A stretch of DNA of 64,000 nucleotides, taken from Chamaecrista fasciculata (taxonomy: Eukaryota; Streptophyta; Magnoliopsida; Fabales; Fabaceae). The stretch covers positions 71,191 through 135,190 of the forward strand of contig QANZ01000202.1 of NCBI GenBank assembly GCA_003254925.1, read 5' to 3'. Positions 26,311-35,600 of the stretch are shown in pieces. Numbering within the stretch: the first letter of the stretch is position 1; the number at the start of each line of letters is the position of its first letter. The translations under genes and the position numbers were made by a program. The notes under the pieces were generated by a model that was not told where the DNA came from, ran no database searches, and saw only the letters and a program-made list of their open reading frames with translations.

Positions 26311-27192
26311 TCTTTATTTTCTTTTATTTTTTATTTCAACTTTTATCAAATTTGTTGAAAAACATGCTAAAATAAGACACAAAAACCCATAGCTTGAGCT
26401 ATAGGTTTTTTTTTAATAGCAAAATCCTTTTTTCCCTAATAATAAAAAAACTAATGTGAATTTTTGAAAATTGTCAATGTTAGCCACGGTTTTGTTCATT
26501 GAACTCTGAAGAGGTCATATATATTGATACATCATCAATAATAGATGAAAAGGGGACGTAATTAGGCTCAACCGCGAGTCATTATCAGTGTTAATTAAAT
26601 GTTTTGATTTTTTGAAGCAAAGAAGGTTTTTGTTTACTTATTCCCATAAAAATAAGAAATTAGAATTGAAAATTAAGAAACACATTGTGGGGTTCATAGG
26701 TGGGCCCTAATAAAACTCATAACTGCTTCGGCTTGTCCTAGATCCACCTGCTCGTGTTTCTTTCTTTCACCGGGGCACGGATCCTCTGTGGCTATTTCCA
26801 TAGTGAAATCACCTTTTCTATTTCCTTTTGGCTTGGAGTAAAGGAAACATAAATCATTGTCTTCAAAAAAAATTACAGAATTAATAATTTAATTTTTAAA
26901 ATATTAAAATATATAGTCATTTTTTTGTAAAAATTAAACAATATATTTATTAATTCTTAAAAAAATTAATAAATAAATTATATATTTTCATCTTTAAAAT
27001 TAATTTGTCAACTTAATACATTTTTAAGAATTGAAGTATTAGTTTACTTTCTCCACAAATCACCTAATCGCCGAGCATTAAGCTACGTCCGCCACGTGTA
27101 CATCAAAAGTGCTAAGGTGCACAATAGAATCATGTGCCCATACGTAGAAAGTCGTACGTCGTTTTATTAAATGGAATATAATTATATAAATA
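26311..27192. other. AT-rich spacer, nothing recognised
   Basis: No coding region, RNA gene or clear repeat is seen in this stretch. Poly-T and poly-A runs are common. Confidence 0.5.
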
Positions 27193-27605
27193 AAAAAAGA
27201 AGGCCAAAGTCCTATTTTTGTCCCTCTGTTATGCTTATTGTTCCAAATAGGTCCCCCAGTTATTTTTTGTTCAATATTGGTCCCTCAGTTATTCAAAACT
27301 TGTTAGAGTTGGTCCCTCTAACATTTTTCATATATTTTTCCATTAAGAAAATGGAAAAACTAACTTTCATCACCAAAAATTTTTATTTTTTATATTAAGG
27401 TCCATTTCTTTTATAATAGGGCCAAAACACAATAAAAAAGAAACAAACTGGGGTTTTATTGAATTTACCCAAAAAAACACAAAACAAAAAAACCTTCTTC
27501 TTCTTCGTACTCTTCGTCTCTTCTCCCCCTCAGTCGGCGGCGACCATCTTCTTCCATACAATACATACATACCTCTTCGTCTCTTCTTCCTCTTCAGTGA
27601 TAGCG

Positions 27606-27710
27606 GCCATGGATTCCGTTCACATCTTCTTCTTCCCCTTCGTCGGCGGCGGCCATGGATTCCGTTCACATTTTATTCTTCTCCTTCGTCGGCGGCGGCC
27701 ATGGATTCAG
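27606..27710 (+). repeat. 46-bp tandem repeats carrying ATG codons
   Basis: The word 'gccatggattc' recurs at exactly 46-base spacing, with ATGs at 27609, 27655 and 27701. Each copy continues with a cgttcac/ttcttct/cgtcggcggcg pattern; the third copy is cut short. Because 46 is not a multiple of 3, the ATGs are in three different frames. Only the one at 27655 reads into the captured LRR sequence. Confidence 0.8.
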
Positions 27711-27713
27711 GTC

Positions 27714-27932
27714 ACTCCTCAACCTTTACAACAATAACATGACCGGAGAACTCCCGCTTGTTGTCACGCAGATGCCGAATCTTCGACATTTGCATCTCGG
27801 AGGGAATTTCTTCGCCGGTCAGATCTCGCCGGAGTACGGACGGTGGGAGCGATTATAGTACTTGGCTATCTACGGCAGTGAGCTCGCCGGCACGATACCG
27901 AGATTCGAAACTTGACGAACCTCCAAGAGCTT
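27714..27932 (+). pseudogene. Captured fragment of a BAM/CLV1-type LRR receptor kinase
   Basis: Translation from 27655 reads through LLNLYNNNMTGELP, then TQMPNLRHLHLGGNFFAG and SPEYGRWERL. These are two leucine-rich repeats closely matching the BAM1/BAM2 ectodomain pattern. A TAG at 27856-27858 stands where the family has Glu. A small deletion near 27890 shifts the frame before the final NLTNLQEL. No kinase domain, signal peptide or intron is present. The 67-codon chimeric reading frame (27655-27858) starts in the element's own repeat. The fragment is broken as a receptor; whether it is transcribed is unknown. Confidence 0.8.
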
Positions 27933-28304
27933 TAGAAAGCTCCCACCGTCGACGGTATGGAAGAAGAGACGCCGCCGACGAAGGGGAGAAGAGACGAAGA
28001 AGGTTTTTTGTTTTGTGTTTTTTTGGGCAAATTCAGTAAAACCCCAGTTTGTTTCTTTTTTATTGCGTTTTGGCCCTATTATAAAAGAAATGGATCTTAA
28101 TATAAAAAAATAAAAAATTTTGGTGATGAAAGTTAGTTTTTCCATTTTTTTAATGGAAAAATAGATGAAAAACGTTAGAGGGACCAACTCTGACAGGTTT
28201 TGAATAACTGAGGGACTAATATGGAACGAAAAATAACTGGGGGACCTATTTGGAACAATGAGCATAACAGAGAGACCAAAATAAGACTTTGGCCAAAAAA
28301 GAAA

Positions 28305-28980
28305 AAGCAGTCTGTCGTTTTAGTGAATAATCAATTTTTCTAATTTCTCTTTGTATTACTCAGAAAGTCCGAAATGTCCGTAGTACCCAAATTCTTTAAA
28401 TTTCTTGATTGAAATCCCAACACAGTCCCATCGGCCCTCGCTTACAAGGCTACAACCCCACGCAACGTTTCTGTTGTTTTCACATTCTTTTAATTTATAT
28501 GTATCTTTCAATTCTGTTTATTTAATTGTCATATTTGTTCTTTTATTAATTTTTCTTTTTCTTCTTCTATTTCTCTTTCAGATCATATTAATTAGTTTGT
28601 GAGTTAATTGCGACAGGGATTGTAATATAATTAACAACAGTTAAAGAAGTTAGGAATATATGAGTCATGCATTTTGGGTTGAGATCTCTGTGGTCGGCCA
28701 CATTTTGTTGACATTTAAATAAGTGTAATGCTTAATGGCGAAGAAGCATTGGGTAAAGCCTCAAATCATGAAATTGAGAAGTGAGAACATTGGAAGGGAA
28801 GATTCAAGAAAGAGAAGCAAATCATTAATCTTCTATGTATTAGGTCTAATGGGAACTGAATTTGGTATTTTATAAATTAGGTGCATCTCAAATCTCAATA
28901 TTATTAGATGTATTATTCAGTGTGGTATTATATTGATTTTGGCTTCCTTGTGGTTTTTTCTTTATATATATATATATATA
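28305..28980. other. Spacer between two MULE-type elements
   Basis: AT-rich sequence without a recognisable gene, ending in a (TA)n microsatellite that runs into an assembly gap. Confidence 0.5.
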
Positions 28981-29126
28981 NNNNNNNNNNNNNNNNNNNN
29001 NNNNNNNNNNNNNNNNNNNNNNNNNNNNNNNNNNNNNNNNNNNNNNNNNNNNNNNNNNNNNNNNNNNNNNNNNNNNNNNNNNNNNNNNNNNNNNNNNNNN
29101 NNNNNNNNNNNNNNNNNNNNNNNNNN
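28981..29126. other. Assembly gap (146 N)
   Basis: A run of N's follows a TA microsatellite and precedes the left arm of a foldback element, whose outer left end is therefore missing. Any peptide read through this gap is meaningless. Confidence 0.99.
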
Positions 29127-29734
29127 TTGTCAAAGTTGGTCCCTTTAACGTTTTCCATCCATTTTTCTATTAAAAAAAGAGGGAAAATAAACTTTCATCC
29201 CCAAAAGTTTTATTTTCTTATATTAAAATCTTTTTTTTATAATAGAATCAAAACGTAAGAAAAGAAAGTAAATTAAAATTTTAAGTGAATTTTCCCAAAA
29301 ACACAAAAGCTCTCTCTCTCCTCTCTCTCCTGGTTTCATGGTCGACGCCTTCCACATCTCCAAATCTTCCTTCCAAATCTTCCACATCTCCAAATCTCCA
29401 AATTAAAATTTGGAGATGTGGAAGACGTCGACCATGAAACCAAGAGAGAGAGAGAGAGCGCTTTTGTGTTTTGGGAAAAATTCACTTAAAATCTTAATTT
29501 ACTTTCTTTTCTTACGTTTTGAAAAGAAGAAGACCTTAATATAAGAAAATAAAACTTTTGGGGATAAAAGTTTATTTTTCCTCTTTTTTTAATAGAAAAA
29601 TGGATGGAAAACGTTAGAGGGACCAACTTTGACAAGTTTTGAATAACAGAGGGACCAACATGGAACGAAAAATAACTGAGGGACCTATTTGGAATAATGA
29701 GCATAACAGAGGGACCAAAATAGGACTTTGGCCT
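29127..29734. mobile_element. Foldback MULE-type element, sister of the Pack element
   Basis: The two arms, 29127 to about 29405 and about 29410 to 29734, are nearly complete inverse copies meeting at the palindrome 'ccaaattaaaatttgg'. The right end (aataggactttggcc) and the arm sequence match those of the element at 27202-28294, so both belong to one family. The centre holds a GTCGAC-containing block (tcatggtcgacgccttcc and its inverse). No coding region. The left terminus lies in the N gap. Confidence 0.75.
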
Positions 29735-29742
29735 TTTTTTTA

Positions 29743-30040
29743 TTGTCAATTTCATCTCTAATATTTTACATTTTAGTCAATTTTATCATTTGCTCTTACT
29801 TTAATCTTGTGAGCTATTGTTTGACAAAAAAAGAAAAAAAAACCGTGTGAGCTATTTTTTAATGAAGTATTATTCAAGTCAAAAAATAAACTTAAATTGA
29901 AAAAATATAATGAAGCTAGTCAATAAATAAAGTTGACTAAAATGTGAGATACTGAGGACAAAATTAACTGCAAAAGAAACATTGTAAACGAAATTAAAAA
30001 TTGATGTAAAATTTGAGGACAAAAAAATACTTTTATCTAA
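29743..30040. mobile_element. Family A TIR element, copy 2
   Basis: It shares with 12002-12353 the pattern attgtcaatttcatctc, then gtcaattttatcatttgctc, mirrored by gactaaaatgtgagatactg. The ends are eroded and no target duplication was found. Non-coding. Confidence 0.6.
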
Positions 30041-30171
30041 ATATTTTATTTGAAACATGTACAATATATACGAGTTAAGAAGAAAAATTCTGGTCCTCCT
30101 CTTTTATTTCTTTCAAATATCTTATTCATGAAAACATTATTATTTTTATTACATTTTAAAATAAAAAAAAT

Positions 30172-30418
30172 GAGACTTAAGGGACCAAAATTACATAGTC
30201 GCTGAAAAATTACACAATCGCTGAAAATCATATTTTCGATCATTTGTTCGCAAAATGAAGGTCGTCATTAAATTCACAAGGTCAAAAAACCTTGGATTAG
30301 TTGTTTTCGTAGTCGTCGGGGCAGCCATGTATATCGCCGGAAAGTTCGTCGGAGACTTAAAGGACCAAAACAGAACTTTGAACAAACTTGAGGGATCAAA
30401 ATAGGACTTTGGCTCAAA
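30172..30418. mobile_element. Partial TIR element
   Basis: The words 'gagacttaagggaccaaaa' and 'gagacttaaaggaccaaaa' bracket a short GC-richer block. The right end (aaataggactttggc) matches the terminus of the foldback family. The left terminus is not recognisable. No gene. Confidence 0.45.
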
Positions 30419-30837
30419 AAAATTAAAGTTAAAGTATAACTGACACCAACGTTTCACAATGGGGGCATAATTAACATAAAATAAACATTAGGGGTATAAC
30501 TAAAATAAAACTTACCTTATAGCTTGAAGATAAAAATGAAGTTTAAACCTAAGAATGTATATAATTCCCCGAAATTATGGCTTAGTGTCGTGCCTCCTTT
30601 CTTTTCTTTACCCTTTAATCATTGATCATTTCCATGTTTCGCAATTTTACATTGAAAATTGAGTGGCAAGTTGGAAAGTCTTTCACATTCTTGCACTGAA
30701 TGCGGCAGTTTATGTAGCACTAAGCGACACATCACCGAAAACAACATGATCGGCTTGAAATGTTCATCCATATCGTACGGCGCCAGAATATCTTGTAGCG
30801 TCTTTCTCATCCATCATATATCATGAAATTACTACAT

Positions 30838-31395
30838 TGGGTTCTTAGGGTCCTTGTTTAATAAATTTGGTCATATTTTTCAAATTTCAAGTTTGAGTGC
30901 AAAGAAATGAATTACACTTGATAATTTTTTTCCTATTTAGTTAGAACGGTTAGTAAATGAGGTCAAATAGTACTCCGGATATGAGTTTGATCAAAACATC
31001 AATATTAACTTTCCGAGTGCTATTTGATCTCATTTGTTAAAAATTTCAAGTAAACAAAGAAAGAACTCATCAAGAGTACTTTGTAGCTTCTGTTTCGTTG
31101 CATTTGGACTTGAAACAAGAGAAATATAATCAAATTCATGAAACACACGACTCATTTTCGGGCCTAATTTCATGTTTGATTAGATCTTGTTTGCCGATGA
31201 GTCCAATTTGGCAAAGAAAGAATCTTTGATTTACTAAGCATTTGGGTTTAAAATAAGAGAGATATGTCCATAATCAATAGTTAGGGACCAAGATGAAACT
31301 TTTTGAAAATATTAAGGACCAAAACAGAATGAAAAAACATTAGAGACCGAAACAAAACTTTGAATAAATATTAGGGACCAAAATCGATTTTTGAC
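30838..31395. mobile_element. Family B TIR element, degenerate
   Basis: Interior blocks such as 'gaggtcaaatagtactcc' and 'caaagaaagaactcatc' match the element in the phospholipase intron. The right end reads accaaaatcgatttttgacc. The left end is eroded and no target duplication was identified. Confidence 0.55.
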
Positions 31396-31440
31396 CTACA
31401 ATAAATAAGGGCATGTTTTCTCCCCAAGTGTAAGAACCCA

Positions 31441-32010
31441 TTGACTCGAGTTATAGTGAATAGGACAAAACTTCAACTTGATTCAATGTAGCTATATTTG
31501 TAGTAATACACATCACCGAAAACAACATGATCGGCTTTAAAAATTTTAAATCAATTACTCACCTATAGCTATAACTCATACCATAAATATTCGTAAAAAT
31601 CACATTTGTATTTTCTATGATAGGGACAAAGGAAACTACAAGTCCTTGACTTCATTACTTGAATAGTAAGCCAGGATATGAGAAGTGAGAACCATGTTTG
31701 AAACCCGCCTCTCAAATTTCTTCATTGACTCGAGTTATAGTGAATAGGACAAAACTTCAACTTGGTCCCTTATATATGAGGTGGCTTTCAAATTGGTCCC
31801 TTGTGGTTCATTTGTTTCAAATTAGTCCTACATGTTTTTAAAATTTCTCAAAGTGGTCTCAAACTTATTTTCAAAATACAATTTGACCTCATTTGCTAAC
31901 GATTTTAACTAGGTAGAAAAAACTCTTTAAGAGTTAGCACATAGTTTCAAACTTAAAATGAGAGAGACATAACCATATTCAGTATTTTCGGGACCAAATT
32001 GTTAATTAAC
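31441..32010. repeat. Repeated 40-bp block and TIR remnant upstream of protease copy 2
   Basis: A 40-base block beginning 'ttgactcgagttatagtg' occurs at 31441-31480 and again, essentially unchanged, at 31725-31764. After the second copy, 'cttggtcccttatatatg' leads into a TIR-element remnant ending near 32010. A 30-base block (acacatcaccgaaaac...) at 31508 also occurs at 30727. The area looks rearranged by several insertions. No gene seen. Confidence 0.55.
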
Positions 32011-32642
32011 TCTAAATTTTTACTAATTAAATAGTCAATATTTATAAAAAAAAAGTAAAAAAATATATTCTTCAATTTTTGTTTTGAGATGAATTCCGGG
32101 TTAGAAAATATTTTTTTCTACTAAAGAAAAAAAAGTAAAGAAAACAAATAAATAGGGACTTTCCTAGCATTTGCATTTGCAGTTTTGGTTTTGTACCTAC
32201 CATGGCTTTCGCTAATTGGCTTCACTATTGAAATAAGTTATTTTCTTTTCTTTTTGTTGTTATAAAAGGAAAAGTTACGTGATTGCCTGTAAAGATTGAG
32301 ATTTTCTTCCTAAAAGACCACAAAAAAAAGTTATACATAACATACGCATTGATTGAAATTGAATAATACTTCATACTTCAAACTTCAAAGTCTTCCTCAT
32401 TTGGGACCCATCGTTTACATCTTCGCAATTCATTGCTTCATCGTCTTCTTCAATTCTTCCTCATTTTGACTATTCACTCTCTCTCTCTATTGTTCCCCAA
32501 ATTCCTCTTCTCTCTCTACAATTCTTGCTCCAACGACTATAAAGTATTATAACCTTCGTCTTCACCACCATTTCTTTCGATTTCGAGCTCCTAATAACCT
32601 AAGGCATTAACGCAAAATCTCTCAATTACGCCTTTGCCACTC

Positions 32643-35600
32643 ATGGCTACTCTCAACCATGCTCGAATTAGTGTTTCTCTCTATGGTTTATTACTTGTGT
32701 TCTTCTTGGCTTCGCGAATTCGCTGTTATGGTCTCCGCACATTCGCGTACGATGTACACCACCGATTTTCCGATCCGGTGAAGGGAGTTTTGGGCATTGA
32801 TGTTGACCTACCTGCTAAAGGAACTCGAGAATATTACGTCGCTATGTCTCATAGAGATCGCGCAATCCGTGGTCGTAATCTCGCCGCCGGCGTTGATCGG
32901 ACCGCTCTCACGTTCGCCGGCGGCAACGATACTTACCGAATCGCCTCTTTAGGATTGTAAGATATCTGCTTGGCAATACGAGTTTTGCTGCTCGGAATTC
33001 AGAATATTGCCAAAATCTCATTTTTGTCCTATTACTATAAGATGAATTCCGTCTTGCTCCTCAAACTTTTTTTTTTGTTTTTTTTGTTACATTTTAATCT
33101 TTAAACTTTCCCATTTATTTCTCCGTTAGTCCAAAACATGATTCTATGTGGTTTTTTTTTCCGTTATCTATCATTGACTTAGACAACTGAGATGAATAAT
33201 TTCTCTTTTGTATGTGTCTTAAGTTGAGAGAGAGAGAAACAAAACCTTCTTAATCATAAACTAAAGGTAGATTTGTAACTGGTTTTCTTTCTAAGAAGGA
33301 AGATTTTTCTTTCTTTCTCTTCCTATTCACTTATTAGGACACTTGTGAGAAAAAAATTGTCTAGTTAAAATGTCCAACTTAGAGAACGGAATGATGTTTT
33401 GGTCTTACGGTGAAACAAATAAGAAAGTTTGAGGACCAAAACAGAACAGAAAAAGGTTTGAGGACCAAAACGGCATTTATTCTATAGTTTGAGGAGCAAA
33501 ATGAGGTTTTGACCTTATTTTACTGAGTCACTGAATTTGCCAAAGCGTTTTTGTTTTTTAAAGGAAAGATATGTCATATATTTTGTGTTCTTTGAAGTTT
33601 GATCCCTCTTATCTGTGCTACTGCTATTAGGCTACTACCCTTCTTTTTTGAAAAAAAGAAAAAAAAAAAGATCATCGAAGAAACTTCTTCTGTGGTGGAT
33701 TAGGTTACAGGACCCTTGTACCTTCCATATTCCATTAGATTTCTGATGGAAAATACTCGAAGAAAATATTTTCAGTAGAAAATAGCAATATTTTCAGGCA
33801 AGCATTTTACAGAAAATGATGCATCATACTTTTCTAGTGTTTCAGTTGTTCTAGACACAATTGGCAAAGGAGGGTTTTCCTTTTACTGTTACCCTTCTTT
33901 TATGAACCAAACACCAGAAGATTCAGAAATTTTTTTTCCAAAAGTTATTTTTTACTGACTACTTACATTTTTGTACCCTAAAACTCTATCTTTTCCTGTG
34001 ACATTAGAAATCATTTGTGCTTCTCTGAATTTCAGTTTGCATTATGCCAATGTTTCTATTGGGACACCATCTGTATGGTTTCTTGTGGCGTTGGATACCG
34101 GTAGTGACTTGCTCTGGTTACCATGCAATTGTACCAGTTGTGTGCATGCCTTGAGTACATCAAAAAATGAGGTACAAATCATACCACAAACTTATTAGGA
34201 AATTTATTTCGCTTCTCATGTTCTCAGCCTCACTAGTTTCAGGTGTTTCATATTATGCCTTCCTTTGTTCCCGCTTGTACATCCACAGTTACACACGTGT
34301 TATTTGTTATCTTCCTCTTAACACAAATTCTCACTTCAATTAGTCATCACAACATTTCTTCATAGGCGGTCCAGGTTCATGTTTGTATTACATGTCCTAA
34401 TCCAATGGAAAAAATTAACCATGAGAAATCTCATGTCTCATTACATAGTGCTTTATGCTTCTTCCATCACTCTTGTGAGCATTGAATGTAATTTTTCTTT
34501 TTTCTCAAAAAGCATCATCGAGTTATAACTTTATGTTGGATATTTGATCTGAAGTATATTAGCAATAGATTCATAATTCCTGTTTTGCTCAGACAGCCTC
34601 AAGCTGCATGCTTGTAGAACCAATTATTGAATTTTTGGTTCAACATGTTTTAAAAATTTGAAAACCGTACATGAAGCACTTTTATCCATGTCTCTGGTTT
34701 TTCTGCCAATCCCAAACAAGAATATTGTGGAAGTTTTCAAATTTATCACTCTGATTTCTTTAACTATTTTTATCTGACAGACACTTGATCTTAACATCTA
34801 TGATCCTGATGCATCATCAACAAGCAAAAATGTTCTATGTAACAGCACCTTATGTGGACAATCAAGAAAATGTCCTTCATCTAGCAGTAGTTGTCCATAT
34901 CAAGTTCGCTATCTTACAAGTGGTACGTCATCTACTGGAGTCCTAGTGGAGGATGTCTTGCACTTGATTACAGATGATGATCAGACCAAAGAAGCTGATG
35001 CACATGTTACCTTTGGGTAAATTACTTTTCCCACTGTTATGAAAATATATAAATCTCTCCAGAAATCATCCTTTTAACCAGAATACCCTAAGAAATAAAA
35101 TTATTTTCTTTCATTGAAAATATAATAAATAAAAAATATATATAGTTCTGAGATTTATTTCAATGTTATTTATTTTTTATTTTTGTCGAAAATCAATATT
35201 ACATAATTTATTCTGATTTTCTTATATTGAAATATTGTTACTTCAAGTGTTTTTCTAAGGGAATTCAGGTGAAAATAATTTAATTGTAGCTTATCAGTAG
35301 AGTGCCATATCAGGAGCCGCGTGCAATAGATATGGTACATAACCCACCTTGCTGAAGTCTCCATCACTTATCTTCTAAATTTAGCAAGGAGATGGTAATT
35401 TTTCATAACAAGGCATGTAATTAAGTCATCTCACCAGAGAGGGAAGATTAATTTACTCAAATGTTATTATGGTACTTACGGAGCACGCTTCTCCCCCCTT
35501 ACAAGATGGTTTGATGAGTGGGTTCTCCACACTAACCTAGGTCTCCTTCACTTATCTTTTAATTTTAGGAAGATAGAGCAACTTTTCATGACAAGGCGTG

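Larger units (their letters stand above)
27202..28294. mobile_element. Pack-MULE-like element with captured LRR-kinase fragment
   Basis: Long terminal inverted repeats of roughly 300-350 bases run from 27202 (ggccaaagtcctatttttg) and back from 28294 (inverse ending aagactttggcc). The 9-bp repeat 'aaaaaagaa' flanks the element at 27193-27201 and 28295-28303, though its low complexity weakens this mark. Between the arms, GC-rich sequence unlike the surroundings includes a three-fold 46-bp repeat and a stretch of a leucine-rich-repeat receptor kinase (27714-27932). Capture of a gene fragment between MULE-type arms is the Pack-MULE pattern. No transposase is encoded, so movement would need an autonomous partner. 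A sister element without the captured gene lies at 29127-29734. Confidence 0.75.

Noticed and set aside
27459-27737. A 92-codon frame in the left arm of the Pack-type element
   Set aside because: It consists mostly of arm sequence and the out-of-frame 46-bp repeat, with no similarity to a protein.
28888-29258. Frames reading through the N run
   Set aside because: The residues are unknown and the flanks are a TA repeat and a transposon arm.
30619-30810. A 63-codon minus-strand frame in the spacer upstream of protease copy 2
   Set aside because: No recognisable domain, lies among transposon fragments, and partly repeats at 31.5 kb without staying open.
33009-33514. A 9-bp target duplication for the element in intron 1 of protease copy 2
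   Set aside because: The flanking 9-mers (cagaatatt and ttattttac) do not match.
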